DNA of 64,000 bases. Origin: DATBJJ01 sp963750915 (GTDB lineage: Bacteria > Acidobacteriota > Vicinamibacteria > Vicinamibacterales > 2-12-FULL-66-21). Position numbers and translations under genes: made by a program. The notes below the pieces were generated by a model. It saw nothing but the letters and a program-made list of their open reading frames with translations, was not told where the DNA came from and ran no database searches. Positions 17,602-26,431 of this stretch are shown piece by piece; position 1 is the first letter of the stretch; every line of letters begins with the position of its first letter. The stretch is from the NCBI GenBank assembly GCA_963750915.1, contig CAVVSF010000007.1, positions 1,426,001 through 1,490,000 of the forward strand, read 5' to 3'.

Positions 17602-18236
17602 GCTGCCTCCCGGCGTGCCTCGCGCACCGACGACCAGAGCGCGGCGAGCAGCAGCAGAAGGAACCCGGACATGCAGACGCTTCCGGCCAGCGGCAGGCTG
17701 GTCTGCTGGAAGTTGGCAATCTGCTGCGACCCCATCACCACCGGCATGAACGGCTCGATCTTCATCGGCGCGCGTGGATCGAGGTGGTGCCCGTAGCTGT
17801 AGAGCCGGTAGGCGAAGCTGCCGAGCGAGAACACGCCGAAGTAGCAGAACAGCACCGAGAGATCGATCAGGCTGACGATTCGGCCGATGGCCACGGCACG
17901 AAGCGCCAGCAGCGCGAAGACGCCGATTGCGAACGGCAGCACCTTCATCTCGAGGAAGTCCGTCTGCGCGATCGGCTTCATGCCGATGTAGTGGTTCAAC
18001 GTGTTGATCTCGGCCAGATCCTGACCGCCGTTGCCGGCAACGATCTGATACGCGTACATGTCGAGCGTCAGCCCCTCGGCGTACTGCGGCGCCACCAGGC
18101 TGATTCGCCACAACGGCAGGGCGCCGCCGACGAGCAGCACGGCGATCGCAACGAGCAGCAGCATCCGCCCGGTACGGCTCAGCGGACGGTCGAGGAAGCG
18201 GTGCATGGTCTTGACACCTGGCTGAATGCGGTTCAC
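17598..18236 (-). CDS. Membrane protein of clade II nos operons
   Basis: The 212-residue protein starts at GTG 18236, seven bases after AGGGAG; an ATG 30 bases downstream is an alternative. It has about four membrane segments (MLLLVAIAVLLVGGALPLW, VLPFAIGVFALLALRAVAI, LSVLFCYFGVFSLGSFAYRL, AGSVCMSGFLLLLLAALW). The periplasmic part after the first helix carries LNHYIGMKPIAQTDFLEMKV. Membrane proteins of this kind are found between nosZ and nosD in Sec-type nos clusters, but their role is not defined to my knowledge. It lies 55 bases after nosZ and overlaps nosD by four bases. It might help electron transfer or copper delivery. No heme or obvious copper motif is present. Confidence 0.75.
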   Translation of the reverse strand: MNRIQPGVKTMHRFLDRPLSRTGRMLLLVAIAVLLVGGALPLWRISLVAPQYAEGLTLDMYAYQIVAGNGGQDLAEINTLNHYIGMKPIAQTDFLEMKVLPFAIGVFALLALRAVAIGRIVSLIDLSVLFCYFGVFSLGSFAYRLYSYGHHLDPRAPMKIEPFMPVVMGSQQIANFQQTSLPLAGSVCMSGFLLLLLAALWSSVREARREAA

Positions 18237-18291
18237 GGCAGTCTCCCTGTCCGCCGGCCCGGGGGGCCGGCGGACGGCAGTTCAAAGTGCC

Positions 18292-20160
18292 CTATGGCTT
18301 CACGGCGAGGTAACCCTGCATCTCCTGGTGGAGCGCCGAGCAGAAGTTGGTGCAGTAGAACGGATAGACGCCCGCCTTCCCGGCGACGAACTTCACCGTC
18401 TTGGTCTCGCCGGGGTCGACGACGACGTTCATGTCGTGCTCGATGATGCCGAGGCCGTGAATCATGTCGGTCGTCTGCTCGACGTTGGTGACGTGAATCG
18501 TGACCTCGTCGCCGGCCTTGACGTCAATCCGGTCCGGGACGAACCGGCTGCGGATCGCGACCATCTTCACCTCGACCTTGTTGCCGCTGCGGGTCACGCC
18601 CGCCTGGGCGGCGTCCCACACCGCCTTGGGGTGGTGGTTTTCCGCCTTCGGATAGACCTCGATCGGCGCAATCGCGTCGGCCTTGAGGATCTGGGCGAAG
18701 TGGGGCTCGGGTTCGGTGTAGGCCTCGTAGAGCATCGTCATCTTCTGGCCAGTGATGTCGATCAACTGGCTGCTCTCCGGCTGCGACGGGCCGACCGAGA
18801 GATGGCGCCCCTTCGAGAGCTTGTTCATCGCCACGAGGTACCGGCCGTAGGGCTCCTTCGTGTCGCTGCCGCCGACCACCAGGTGGCCGATGTTGAAGTG
18901 CACCGGGATCTTGTCGGTGATGACCGAGTTGAGGTTCTTCTTCTGGTCCTCGGTCCACGGCGGCAGGGTCCACTTCGCCACCGCCGACTCCACGTACAGC
19001 GACGTGTAGGCGTTGCCCTTCCCGTCGTACTGCGTGTGCAGCGGGCCGAGGCCGACGGGAATCTCGCCTTCGATGACCGCTTCGTACTTGATCACCGGCA
19101 CGCCGCGCACCTCGCCGTCGAAGGCGCGGGCCGCGATCGCCTTCTGGATCTTCTCGAAGTCGAACACGCTGGTCACCGGCTGCAGCTTGCCCGACGCCGC
19201 GATCCAGCGGCCCGACGGGTCGGTGTCGATGCCGTGCGGTGACTTGGGAACCGGCAGGAAATAGATGACCCCTGGAACCTTGGCGGGATCGAGCACCGGG
19301 ACGCCGTCGAGCATGCCGGCCTTGCCGTCCTTGACGGCCTGCTCGGCGGCGCGCCAGTTGACGATCGCGGCGTAGTCGCGTTCCCCTTGCGTCGATGTCG
19401 CCTCGAGCGTCTCGTGCGCCATCTCCGAGTTGTACGAGGTCCAGAAGGCCCAGCCCGAGCTCGGTCCCTTGCCGGTCGATCCGAGATCCCAGTTGAATGG
19501 CGGCGTCAGGATCTGCCACCCCACCGCCATCTCCCCGCTCTTCGGATCCACCTTGATGCCGCTGACCATGCCGTTGAAGTCGGTCTTGTAGGCCGACGGG
19601 TCGGCGTAGCGCCCCTTGGGCAGCGGCACCGAGAACCGGGTCGCGACGAGGACGTATTCGCTGTTCTCGGTCACGAACGACGAACCGTGGTTGCCGCTCG
19701 AGTTCGGGATCGGCCCGAGGATCTGCTTGGTCTTGAAATCGCGGAGATCGACGCGCGCGATCCGGTTATTGGCGTTGTCGTTGACGAACAGCCAGCGGCC
19801 GTCGTACTTGCCGTCGCTCTGAGACAGCCCCGGATGGTGGACGTCGCCCCACGTGAAGCGGCCCATCATCTGTTTCGATTCCTCATCGAAGCCGTAGCCG
19901 GTCGCGGGATACGGCGCGAAGACGGGAATGGTCGCGATGTGGCGCATCGACGGCAGACCGGCGACGTAGACCTGTCCCGAGTGGCCGCCCGAGTAGAACA
20001 GGTAGAACTCGTCCTTCTCGCCGGGCGGCACATACGACTTGGCGGCGGCAGACGTGTCTTTGACGGCGGCGGCGCGGCTTCCCGGGGGGTTGCAGCCGGC
20101 CGCGGCCACCAGGGCGGCAGCGAGGCTGGCGCCGGCGACCAGAGTGAAATGTTTCGACAT
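18292..20160 (-). CDS. nosZ: Nitrous oxide reductase, clade II (Sec-exported)
   Basis: NosZ reduces N2O to N2 in the periplasm with two copper centres. The 622-residue protein has a Sec-type leader ending at VAAAGC23, which looks like a lipobox, and no twin-arginine motif, so it is clade II. The beta-propeller has the CuZ histidine segments GDVHHPGLS, GNHGSSF, SPHGIDTDPSGRW, GLGPLHTQYDG and HFNIGHLVVGG. The C-terminal cupredoxin domain carries the CuA site C603-TNF-C607-SAL-H611-QE-M614. All key ligands appear present, so it should be active. It follows the cupredoxin gene with a 24-base gap and is preceded by AAAGGA. Confidence 0.97.
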   Translation of the reverse strand: MSKHFTLVAGASLAAALVAAAGCNPPGSRAAAVKDTSAAAKSYVPPGEKDEFYLFYSGGHSGQVYVAGLPSMRHIATIPVFAPYPATGYGFDEESKQMMGRFTWGDVHHPGLSQSDGKYDGRWLFVNDNANNRIARVDLRDFKTKQILGPIPNSSGNHGSSFVTENSEYVLVATRFSVPLPKGRYADPSAYKTDFNGMVSGIKVDPKSGEMAVGWQILTPPFNWDLGSTGKGPSSGWAFWTSYNSEMAHETLEATSTQGERDYAAIVNWRAAEQAVKDGKAGMLDGVPVLDPAKVPGVIYFLPVPKSPHGIDTDPSGRWIAASGKLQPVTSVFDFEKIQKAIAARAFDGEVRGVPVIKYEAVIEGEIPVGLGPLHTQYDGKGNAYTSLYVESAVAKWTLPPWTEDQKKNLNSVITDKIPVHFNIGHLVVGGSDTKEPYGRYLVAMNKLSKGRHLSVGPSQPESSQLIDITGQKMTMLYEAYTEPEPHFAQILKADAIAPIEVYPKAENHHPKAVWDAAQAGVTRSGNKVEVKMVAIRSRFVPDRIDVKAGDEVTIHVTNVEQTTDMIHGLGIIEHDMNVVVDPGETKTVKFVAGKAGVYPFYCTNFCSALHQEMQGYLAVKP

Positions 20161-20184
20161 CGCAGGATCCTTTTCTGAAGTGTG

Positions 20185-20715
20185 TCAGCCGACGATCAAC
20201 ACGCCGCGCATCCCGACCTGGTAGTGCCCGGGAAAAGTGCAGAGGAACTCATAGCGTCCGGGTGTGGTCGGCGCCGTGAACGTCACGGTGTCGCTCTCCT
20301 TCGGACCGAGGAGCTTGGTGGCGGCGATGACTTGTGCCTTCTGCGCCGCCGGCACGTAGTCGGTCGTCACGGCCTCCGCTGCCGCGACCAGGAACGGCTG
20401 GATGTCGACGGTAGCGGCAAGGAGCACCCAGTTGTGTCCCATCGAAAACTTCGGCGTCGTCCCGGCGTTGAGGAGGGTCACGCTCAGCTTCTCGCCGGGC
20501 TTCGCCGTGATCTCGGTCACGCTGAACTTCATCGTGTCGTTGCCGGTGATCTCGATCGCGCGGCCGTCGTGTACCGGTGTGGCTGGCGTCGCGGCCGGCG
20601 CCCCCGATGCTGGCGCCGCGGAGCTTGTGGTGGGCAGGTCGGTGGCGGCCGGCGCGGAACACCCGGCAGCCGATGTGGCTAGCAGCAGAATGAATGACGT
20701 CAAGTATCGAGGCAT
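20185..20715 (-). CDS. Azurin-like type 1 copper lipoprotein
   Basis: The 176-residue protein has a lipoprotein signal with Cys19 in ATSAAGC, then a low-complexity Ala/Pro/Thr linker to about residue 48. The azurin-type cupredoxin domain follows. The type 1 copper ligands are His94 (SMGHNW), Cys159, His164 and Met169 in FLCTFPGHYQVGM. It is the first gene of the nos operon, directly upstream of nosZ, so it is probably the periplasmic electron donor to N2O reductase in place of a cytochrome c. Its promoter region holds two TTG-N8-CAA palindromes. Confidence 0.92.
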   Translation of the reverse strand: MPRYLTSFILLLATSAAGCSAPAATDLPTTSSAAPASGAPAATPATPVHDGRAIEITGNDTMKFSVTEITAKPGEKLSVTLLNAGTTPKFSMGHNWVLLAATVDIQPFLVAAAEAVTTDYVPAAQKAQVIAATKLLGPKESDTVTFTAPTTPGRYEFLCTFPGHYQVGMRGVLIVG

Positions 20716-20763
20716 TTAGTCCTTCCTTGGTGACCAGTCTGGACCCGTGCCTTTGGCCTGTCT

Positions 20764-20777
20764 TTGTCGCAGCGCAA
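20764..20777. promoter_or_regulatory. Second, imperfect operator TTGTCGCAGCGCAA
   Basis: This 14-base element has the same 6-2-6 layout as the perfect palindromes but with TTGTCG in one half-site. It lies 49 bases upstream of the azurin-like gene start, where a site for a Crp/Fnr-type activator of the nos operon could be placed. The assignment is by similarity to 13679-13692 and 20815-20828. Confidence 0.45.
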
Positions 20778-20814
20778 CCTCCGGCGCGCCGGCGGGCCGC
20801 GCCGCGGCAGAACG

Positions 20815-20828
20815 TTGCGCCGGCGCAA
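20815..20828. promoter_or_regulatory. Predicted Crp/Fnr-family operator TTGCGCCGGCGCAA
   Basis: A perfect palindrome with half-sites identical to 13679-13692 lies between the divergent nos operon and the SCO1 gene, about 35 bases before the SCO1 start and 100 bases before the azurin-like gene. The repeated exact half-site in two divergent spacers of one functional island supports a shared regulator. Confidence 0.6.
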
Positions 20829-20862
20829 GGACAGCGGCTGCCGGCGGCGCCAGAATCGAGGC

Positions 20863-21738
20863 ATGACGACGAAACGCCTCGGGCTGCTGCTGGTTGTCGG
20901 AATTGTCGTGAGCGTGGCGGTGACGCAGACACGCAGGGATACGCCGGGTGATCCGCAAGCACGAACCTACCCGATCACTGGCGTCGTGACGGCGCCGGTT
21001 GCCGACCGGCGCGTGATGGTGTCGCACGACGCCGTCCCGGGCTACATGCCGGCGATGACGATGCCGTTCCCGGTTGGCGCGGACGTCGCGCCGCTCGCCG
21101 TCGGTGATCGCGTGCGTTTCACGCTGAGCGTCACGGCGGACCAGGTGCAGGCACACTCGTTCGAGGTGACGGGTCACGACGCCGCGGTGGCCACGGCGTT
21201 GAACAGGCCGGCGGCATCAGCGCCGGCACGACTCAAGAAGGGCGACGCTCTCCCGGCGTTCTCGCTCACGACCTCGGAGGATCGACCGTTGACGTCCGCC
21301 GACCTCCGCGGCCAGGTGACGGCGATCACGTTCATCTTCACCCGCTGCCCGGTCCCGGAGTTCTGCCCGCTGATGGTGAAGCGATTCCAGCAGGTGCAGC
21401 AGGCGCTCGAGTCGAGCCCGTCGCCATCGCCGGTGCGCCTCGTCAGCGTCACGCTCGATCCGGCGTTCGATACGCCGCCAGTGCTTCGCGAATACGCCGC
21501 CAGCAAGGGGGCGGACCCGGCGCGCTGGCAGTTCGCGACGGGCCACCCCGACGAGATCGCGCGGCTCACGACCGCGTTCTCGATCCACGTCGAGCGCGGC
21601 GGCCTGCTCATCGACCATACGCTGGCGACGGCAGTCGTGGACCGCGACGGCCGCATCGCGGAGATCTGGCGCGGCAACAACTGGTCGGCAACCGAAGTGC
21701 TCGACGTGATTCGACGGGTCGCCGCGTCTACCGATTGA
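20863..21738 (+). CDS. CusF-like domain fused to SCO1/SenC copper chaperone
   Basis: The 291-residue protein starts at ATG 20863 with one N-terminal membrane anchor (LGLLLVVGIVVSVAV). Residues 37-105 resemble the copper-binding protein CusF: SHDAVPGYMPAMTMPFPV supplies His55, Met65 and Met67, with Met62 where CusF has its Trp. Residues 125-285 are a thioredoxin-fold SCO1/SenC domain with the copper-binding pair Cys162 and Cys168 in TRCPVPEFCPLM and the conserved His in LLIDHTLATAVVDRDG. SCO proteins deliver copper to CuA sites. Divergence from the azurin/nosZ operon suggests it loads NosZ CuA. Confidence 0.9.
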   Translation: MTTKRLGLLLVVGIVVSVAVTQTRRDTPGDPQARTYPITGVVTAPVADRRVMVSHDAVPGYMPAMTMPFPVGADVAPLAVGDRVRFTLSVTADQVQAHSFEVTGHDAAVATALNRPAASAPARLKKGDALPAFSLTTSEDRPLTSADLRGQVTAITFIFTRCPVPEFCPLMVKRFQQVQQALESSPSPSPVRLVSVTLDPAFDTPPVLREYAASKGADPARWQFATGHPDEIARLTTAFSIHVERGGLLIDHTLATAVVDRDGRIAEIWRGNNWSATEVLDVIRRVAASTD

Positions 21739-21812
21739 CGCCGCCCGAGCAGATCGCCCGGCGCCTTCGCGCTTGACACGGTGGTGCCCGTGGCATCAGA
21801 TCTGGACCGGCC

Positions 21813-24137
21813 ATGATCGACAACACGCGGAGTCGTCGCGCATCGGCTACAGACGAGCCGCAATCCCGATCGTCGGGCGGCAGCGCATCCCGCGCGCTGG
21901 CGCTGGCGACGATCTCCTTCGCTGTGTGCTTCGCGGCGTGGGGATTGATCGGCGGCCTGGCCTCGGTCTTCGCCGGACTCTACGGACTGACGGCGTCACA
22001 GACGGCCCTGCTGGTCGCCCTCCCGGTCCTCCTCGGATCGCTGGCGCGGCTGCCAATGGGCATGCTGACCGATCGATTCGGCGGACGCCTGGTCTTCACC
22101 GCGCTTCTCGCCTTTTCGTCGCTGGCGGCGCTCGTCGTTCCGCTGACGAGCAGCTACGCGTCCCTCCTCGTCGCGGCGTTCTTCCTCGGGATGGCGGGAT
22201 CGTCCTTCGCCGTCGGCGCCGCGTTCGTCTCCAGGTGGACGCCAGCAGCACGGCAGGGCACGGCGCTCGGCGTCTACGGCCTGGGAACGCTGGGGCAGTC
22301 GCTGGCCGTGTTCGTCGGCCCGGTGCTGGCAGCTCGCGCCGGCTGGGAGGTCGTGTTCCGCGGTACCGGCGTCATCCTCATGGGCTGGGCCGTCGCGTAC
22401 TACTTTCTGGCGAGGAACCCGCCCGTCGCGGGACGGCCGTCCACCGTCGCCGCGATGACCGCGGTTCTGCGCCGGTCGCCGACCGCGTGGCTCCTCGGCG
22501 CGTTCTACTTTCTGACCTTCGGCGGGTTCGTCGCCTTCTCGATCTATCTGCCGACGCTGCTGCGGGCCCAGTTCGGCCTGGCGCCCGCCGACGCAGGCTT
22601 CCGCGCCGCCGGCTTCGTCGTGCTGGCGACGCTCATGCGGCCCGTCGGCGGGTGGCTGGCGGACCGGATCGGCGGCGCCCAGGTGCTGTCGTGGGTGTTT
22701 GGCGGCGTCGCGCTATTCGCGCTGCTCCTGACCTGGCCGTCGATGGTGCCGTTCACGGTCGGCGCGCTCGGCTGCGCGATGCTGATGGGACTCGGAAACG
22801 GCGCGGTCTTCAAGCTCGTGCCCGAGCATTTTCCGAAGGACACCGGCACGGTGACCGGCCTCGTCGGCGCCCTCGGCGGCCTCGGCGGGTTCTTTCCGCC
22901 GCTGCTCCTCGGCGTCTTCCAGGATCGGATCGGCGTCATCTGGCCCGGGTTTCTCCTCCTCTCCGCGACGGCATTGCTGCTGCGCGCGGCGAACCAGCGC
23001 GTGTTCCGCCCTGGCGACGTCGCATGGACGCGGTCCCTGCCGCCCGGGGCGCGCCAGGCGCTCGAGCGCGTCAGGGCCGGGGCGTGGGCAGCACTCGTCA
23101 CTGCCGTGCTGGCAGCGGCGATCGTCGTCGGGTCGCGGAACCTGCAGCACTTCGATGCCGCGCTCGTCGGCTATACCTTCGCCACGCTCTTTGCGGCGTT
23201 CGGGATCAGCTATCGCTACGCCATGTGGCTGCAGCGGCCGCCGACGCGGATGTACTGGCGGCGCGGGTGGCAGGTGTTCTTCTCACGGCGCGCGGTCGCC
23301 GGCAACACGCTGAGCCTCGCCCGCCGCGCGCTCGTGGAGTTTGCCGCCAACGCCTACATCTTCAAGCGCGGCCGCCTCCGCGGGCTCGCGCACTGGCTGA
23401 TCATGTGGGGCTGCGTGCTGGCCGCGGCGATTACCTTTCCGCTCGTCTGGGGCTGGATCCACTTCGAGACGGTGCCGGGCGACCTGCACATGTACCGGAC
23501 GTTCGTCTTCGGTTTGCCGGTGCAGGACTTCCCCGTCGAATCGGCGTTCGCGTTCCTCATCTTCCATGGCCTCGTGTGGTCGTCGTTCCTGGTCATCGCC
23601 GGCGTCATGATCGCCTTCAGGCGGCGGATGATCGATCACGGCGCCGTCGCCGTGCAGCAGTTCGGGCAGGACATCCTGCCGCTGCTGCTCCTCTTCGCGA
23701 TCAGCGTCACCGGCCTGATGCTGACCGCGAGCTACACCTGGATGCGGGGCTACGCCTACGACTTCCTCGCGATTCTCCATGCGGCGACGGTCATCGTCAC
23801 GCTGCTGTGGCTGCCGTTCGGCAAGCTGTTTCACGTCTTCCAGCGGCCGGCCCAGCTCGGGGTCGGCTTCTACAAGGACGCCGGCGCGCGCGGTCAGCAG
23901 GCGGGATGCCGGCGCTGCGGCCAGCCTTATGCCTCGCAGCTCATGGTCGACGATCTCGCCACCGTCGAGCAGGAGCTCGGCTTTCGCTACGAGCTGCCCG
24001 GCGGCGGGCACTATCAGGACGTCTGCCCGAGGTGCCGGCGGGCGCTCTTCGGCCTCGCGCAGGGAGCGTTGTGGCAGCGCTACCTCAACGACCGGCCGCC
24101 TTCGCCGGGCGGCCTTGACGAACGACAGGCAGGGTAG
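21813..24137 (+). CDS. NarK-type nitrate transporter fused to NarI-like cytochrome b and a zinc-ribbon tail
   Basis: The 774-residue protein has three parts. Residues about 27-400 are a 12-helix major facilitator of the nitrate/nitrite porter type, with PMGMLTDRFGGR between helices 2 and 3 and GLGNGAVFKLVPEHFP, similar to the NarK nitrate signature. Residues about 420-690 hold further helices with paired histidines (AHWLIMWG, LIFHGLVWSSF, ILHAATVIVTLLWLPFGKLFH). They resemble the heme b subunit NarI or HdrE, which oxidises quinol. The tail has CRRCG and CPRCRR, a likely zinc ribbon. It is the first gene of the nitrate reductase operon and ends five bases before the catalytic gene. I infer coupling of nitrate uptake to quinol oxidation. 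Confidence 0.82.
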   Translation: MIDNTRSRRASATDEPQSRSSGGSASRALALATISFAVCFAAWGLIGGLASVFAGLYGLTASQTALLVALPVLLGSLARLPMGMLTDRFGGRLVFTALLAFSSLAALVVPLTSSYASLLVAAFFLGMAGSSFAVGAAFVSRWTPAARQGTALGVYGLGTLGQSLAVFVGPVLAARAGWEVVFRGTGVILMGWAVAYYFLARNPPVAGRPSTVAAMTAVLRRSPTAWLLGAFYFLTFGGFVAFSIYLPTLLRAQFGLAPADAGFRAAGFVVLATLMRPVGGWLADRIGGAQVLSWVFGGVALFALLLTWPSMVPFTVGALGCAMLMGLGNGAVFKLVPEHFPKDTGTVTGLVGALGGLGGFFPPLLLGVFQDRIGVIWPGFLLLSATALLLRAANQRVFRPGDVAWTRSLPPGARQALERVRAGAWAALVTAVLAAAIVVGSRNLQHFDAALVGYTFATLFAAFGISYRYAMWLQRPPTRMYWRRGWQVFFSRRAVAGNTLSLARRALVEFAANAYIFKRGRLRGLAHWLIMWGCVLAAAITFPLVWGWIHFETVPGDLHMYRTFVFGLPVQDFPVESAFAFLIFHGLVWSSFLVIAGVMIAFRRRMIDHGAVAVQQFGQDILPLLLLFAISVTGLMLTASYTWMRGYAYDFLAILHAATVIVTLLWLPFGKLFHVFQRPAQLGVGFYKDAGARGQQAGCRRCGQPYASQLMVDDLATVEQELGFRYELPGGGHYQDVCPRCRRALFGLAQGALWQRYLNDRPPSPGGLDERQAG

Positions 24138-24142
24138 GCGGC

Positions 24143-26413
24143 ATGGCTGAAGTTCCGGTCGATCCCCTCCGCATCATCGGGCAGTTCGGTCCGCATCTGT
24201 CCGAGATGACGGGGGCGCGGCTGTCGACGAGCGCCGAGCCCGATCGACTCGTCAAGACCCACTGCTGCTTCTGCGGCCAGCAGTGCGGGATTCAGCTGAA
24301 AGTGCGCGACAACGAGGTCATCGGCTTCGAGCCGTGGGAGGAGTTCCCGTTCAACCGCGGCATGCTCTGCCCCAAAGGGGTCAAGCGCTACCTGCAGGGC
24401 TCGCATCCCGACCGGTTGACGACGGCGCTGCGGCGCGACACGTCTTCGCCGTCCGGATTCAGCTCGCTGCCGTACGCGGAAGCCATCAATCGTGTCGCCG
24501 CCGAGATCGCCCGCATCCAGCAGGCGCATGGCGCCGGCGCGATCGGCGTCCTCGGCGGCGCCAGCCTGACGACGGAGAAGACCTACCTGCTCGGCAAGTT
24601 CGCGCGCGTCTGCCTCAAGACGCCCTTCATCGATTACAACGGCCGGCTGTGCATGGTCAGCGCCGGCGCCGCGAACAAGAAGGCCTTCGGCATCGACCGC
24701 ACCACCAACCCCTGGTCCGACATGGTCGGGACGGAGGTGATCTGGGTCGCGGGCTCGAACGTCGCCGAGTGCTCGCCCATCACTACGAACTACATCTGGC
24801 AGGCGCGCGAGCAGGGCGCCAGGATCATCGTCCAGGATCCGCGCATCACGCCGGCGGCCCGCACCTGCGATCTCTACCTGCCGGTCAAGCCGGGGCGTGA
24901 CGCGGCGCTCTTCGCCGGCGTGCTGCAGGTCATGATCGAGCGCGACTGGCTCGATCACGCGTTCATCGACGAACACACCACCGGCTTCGACGACGTGGCT
25001 GCGTATTGCCGCGAGTGGACGCTGCCCCGCACCGCCGAGGTGACCGGCGTGCCGCAGCGGGCGCTGATGCAGGCGGCCGAGTGGTGGGGAACCGCGAAGA
25101 CCAGCTTCCTTTTCCATGCCCGTGGCATCGAGCACCACTCGAACGGGGTGCAGAACTCCCTTGGCACGATCAACCTCGTGCTCGCGTCCGGCCGCATCGG
25201 CAAACCAAAGAGCGGCTACGGCACCATCGTCGGCCAGGCCAACGGACAGGGCGGCCGCGAGCACGGCCAGAAGTGCGACCAGCTCCCGGGCTGGCGCGAC
25301 ATCAGCAACCCCGAGCACCGCCGCTACATCGCCGGCGTCTGGGGAATCGACGAACAGGAACTGCCAGGTCCAGGCGTCGATGCTTACGAGCTGTTCCGCA
25401 AGATCGATCGCGGCGAGATCAAGGGCCTGCTCTCGATCTGCTTCAACCCGAAGGTGTCGCTGCCGGACAACGCCTTCATCACGCGGTGCCTCGACAAGCT
25501 GGAGTTCTACACCGCCATCGACTTCTTCCTGAACGACACCGCCTGGCACGCCGACGTCGTCCTGCCGGGCAGCCTGCACGAAGAGGACGAAGGCACGGTG
25601 ACACAGGTCGAAGGGCGCATCATCAAGATCAACAAGGCCGTCGACTGCCCCGGCGAAGCGCGCGAGGACTGGCGCATCATCCAGGACATCGCCCACGCGC
25701 TCGGCCGGCCGCACGGCTTCACCTTCGACAATCCGCGAGCGATCTTCGAGGAGCTGCGCCTCGCCAGCAAGGGCGGCGTCGCCGACTACTCCGGCGTGAC
25801 CTACGAGAAGATCACGCAGCAGCTCGGGGTTTTCTGGCCCTGCTACAGCGAGGATCCACAGACCGGCGCCGCCATCGACCATCCAGGTACGCCGCGGCTC
25901 TTCGAGCCCGGCAGCTACAACCCCGTCGCCAGGGGCAGCGGCCCGTTCTACTTTCCGGACGGCCGCGCCCGCTTCAACGTCGCCGACTACCGCCCGCCGG
26001 TCGACGATGCGTGCGAGGAGTACCCGCTTTACCTGACCACCGGCCGGGTCGTCAGCCAGTTCCTCTCCGGGACGCAGACCCGGCGAATCGGGCCGCTGGT
26101 GAAACAGTACGCGGAGCCGAGGATCGAGATGCATCCACGCCTGGCGGCGAAGCTTGGCGTCGGCGACGGCGACTGGGCAACGGCTGAGACGCGGCGCGGG
26201 ACGATCACGCTGAGGGCGCAGGTGGTCACGACGATTCGTCCGGATACGATCTTCATCCCCTATCACTGGGCCGGCCGGAAGAGCGCGAACCAGCTCACCG
26301 TCGCCGCCCAGGATCCGATCAGCAAGATCCCGCAGTACAAAGTGTGCGGTTGCCGTGTGCGCAAAGCCGACGCGCCGCCCGAGTACGCGGCGGTGCTCGA
26401 GCCGCAGCAATAG
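24143..26413 (+). CDS. Molybdopterin oxidoreductase, probable cytoplasmic nitrate reductase catalytic subunit
   Basis: The 756-residue protein belongs to the Nas/Nap branch of the DMSO reductase family. A [4Fe-4S] cluster is bound by Cys41/42, Cys44, Cys48 and Cys76 (CCFCGQQC, MLCPKG). The likely molybdenum ligand is Cys170 in GRLCMVSAG, the position of the Cys in NapA and NarB. Nucleotide-binding segments include GVLGGASLTTEKTYLLGKF and WVAGSNVAECSPITTNYIW. No Tat signal is present, so it should be cytoplasmic. The C-terminus lacks the extra Fe-S domain of many assimilatory enzymes. Nitrate as substrate is inferred from the NarK fusion upstream. Formate dehydrogenase is an alternative because of the KVCGCRVRKA end. 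Confidence 0.8.
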   Translation: MAEVPVDPLRIIGQFGPHLSEMTGARLSTSAEPDRLVKTHCCFCGQQCGIQLKVRDNEVIGFEPWEEFPFNRGMLCPKGVKRYLQGSHPDRLTTALRRDTSSPSGFSSLPYAEAINRVAAEIARIQQAHGAGAIGVLGGASLTTEKTYLLGKFARVCLKTPFIDYNGRLCMVSAGAANKKAFGIDRTTNPWSDMVGTEVIWVAGSNVAECSPITTNYIWQAREQGARIIVQDPRITPAARTCDLYLPVKPGRDAALFAGVLQVMIERDWLDHAFIDEHTTGFDDVAAYCREWTLPRTAEVTGVPQRALMQAAEWWGTAKTSFLFHARGIEHHSNGVQNSLGTINLVLASGRIGKPKSGYGTIVGQANGQGGREHGQKCDQLPGWRDISNPEHRRYIAGVWGIDEQELPGPGVDAYELFRKIDRGEIKGLLSICFNPKVSLPDNAFITRCLDKLEFYTAIDFFLNDTAWHADVVLPGSLHEEDEGTVTQVEGRIIKINKAVDCPGEAREDWRIIQDIAHALGRPHGFTFDNPRAIFEELRLASKGGVADYSGVTYEKITQQLGVFWPCYSEDPQTGAAIDHPGTPRLFEPGSYNPVARGSGPFYFPDGRARFNVADYRPPVDDACEEYPLYLTTGRVVSQFLSGTQTRRIGPLVKQYAEPRIEMHPRLAAKLGVGDGDWATAETRRGTITLRAQVVTTIRPDTIFIPYHWAGRKSANQLTVAAQDPISKIPQYKVCGCRVRKADAPPEYAAVLEPQQ

Positions 26414-26431
26414 ACGGACAGGACCCAGCGC

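Noticed and set aside
21773..21801. TTGACA with a TCAGAT -10 box 17 bases downstream as the nitrate operon promoter
   Set aside because: The -35 is perfect, but the -10 differs from consensus at three positions and no operator was seen, so I do not list it as a feature.
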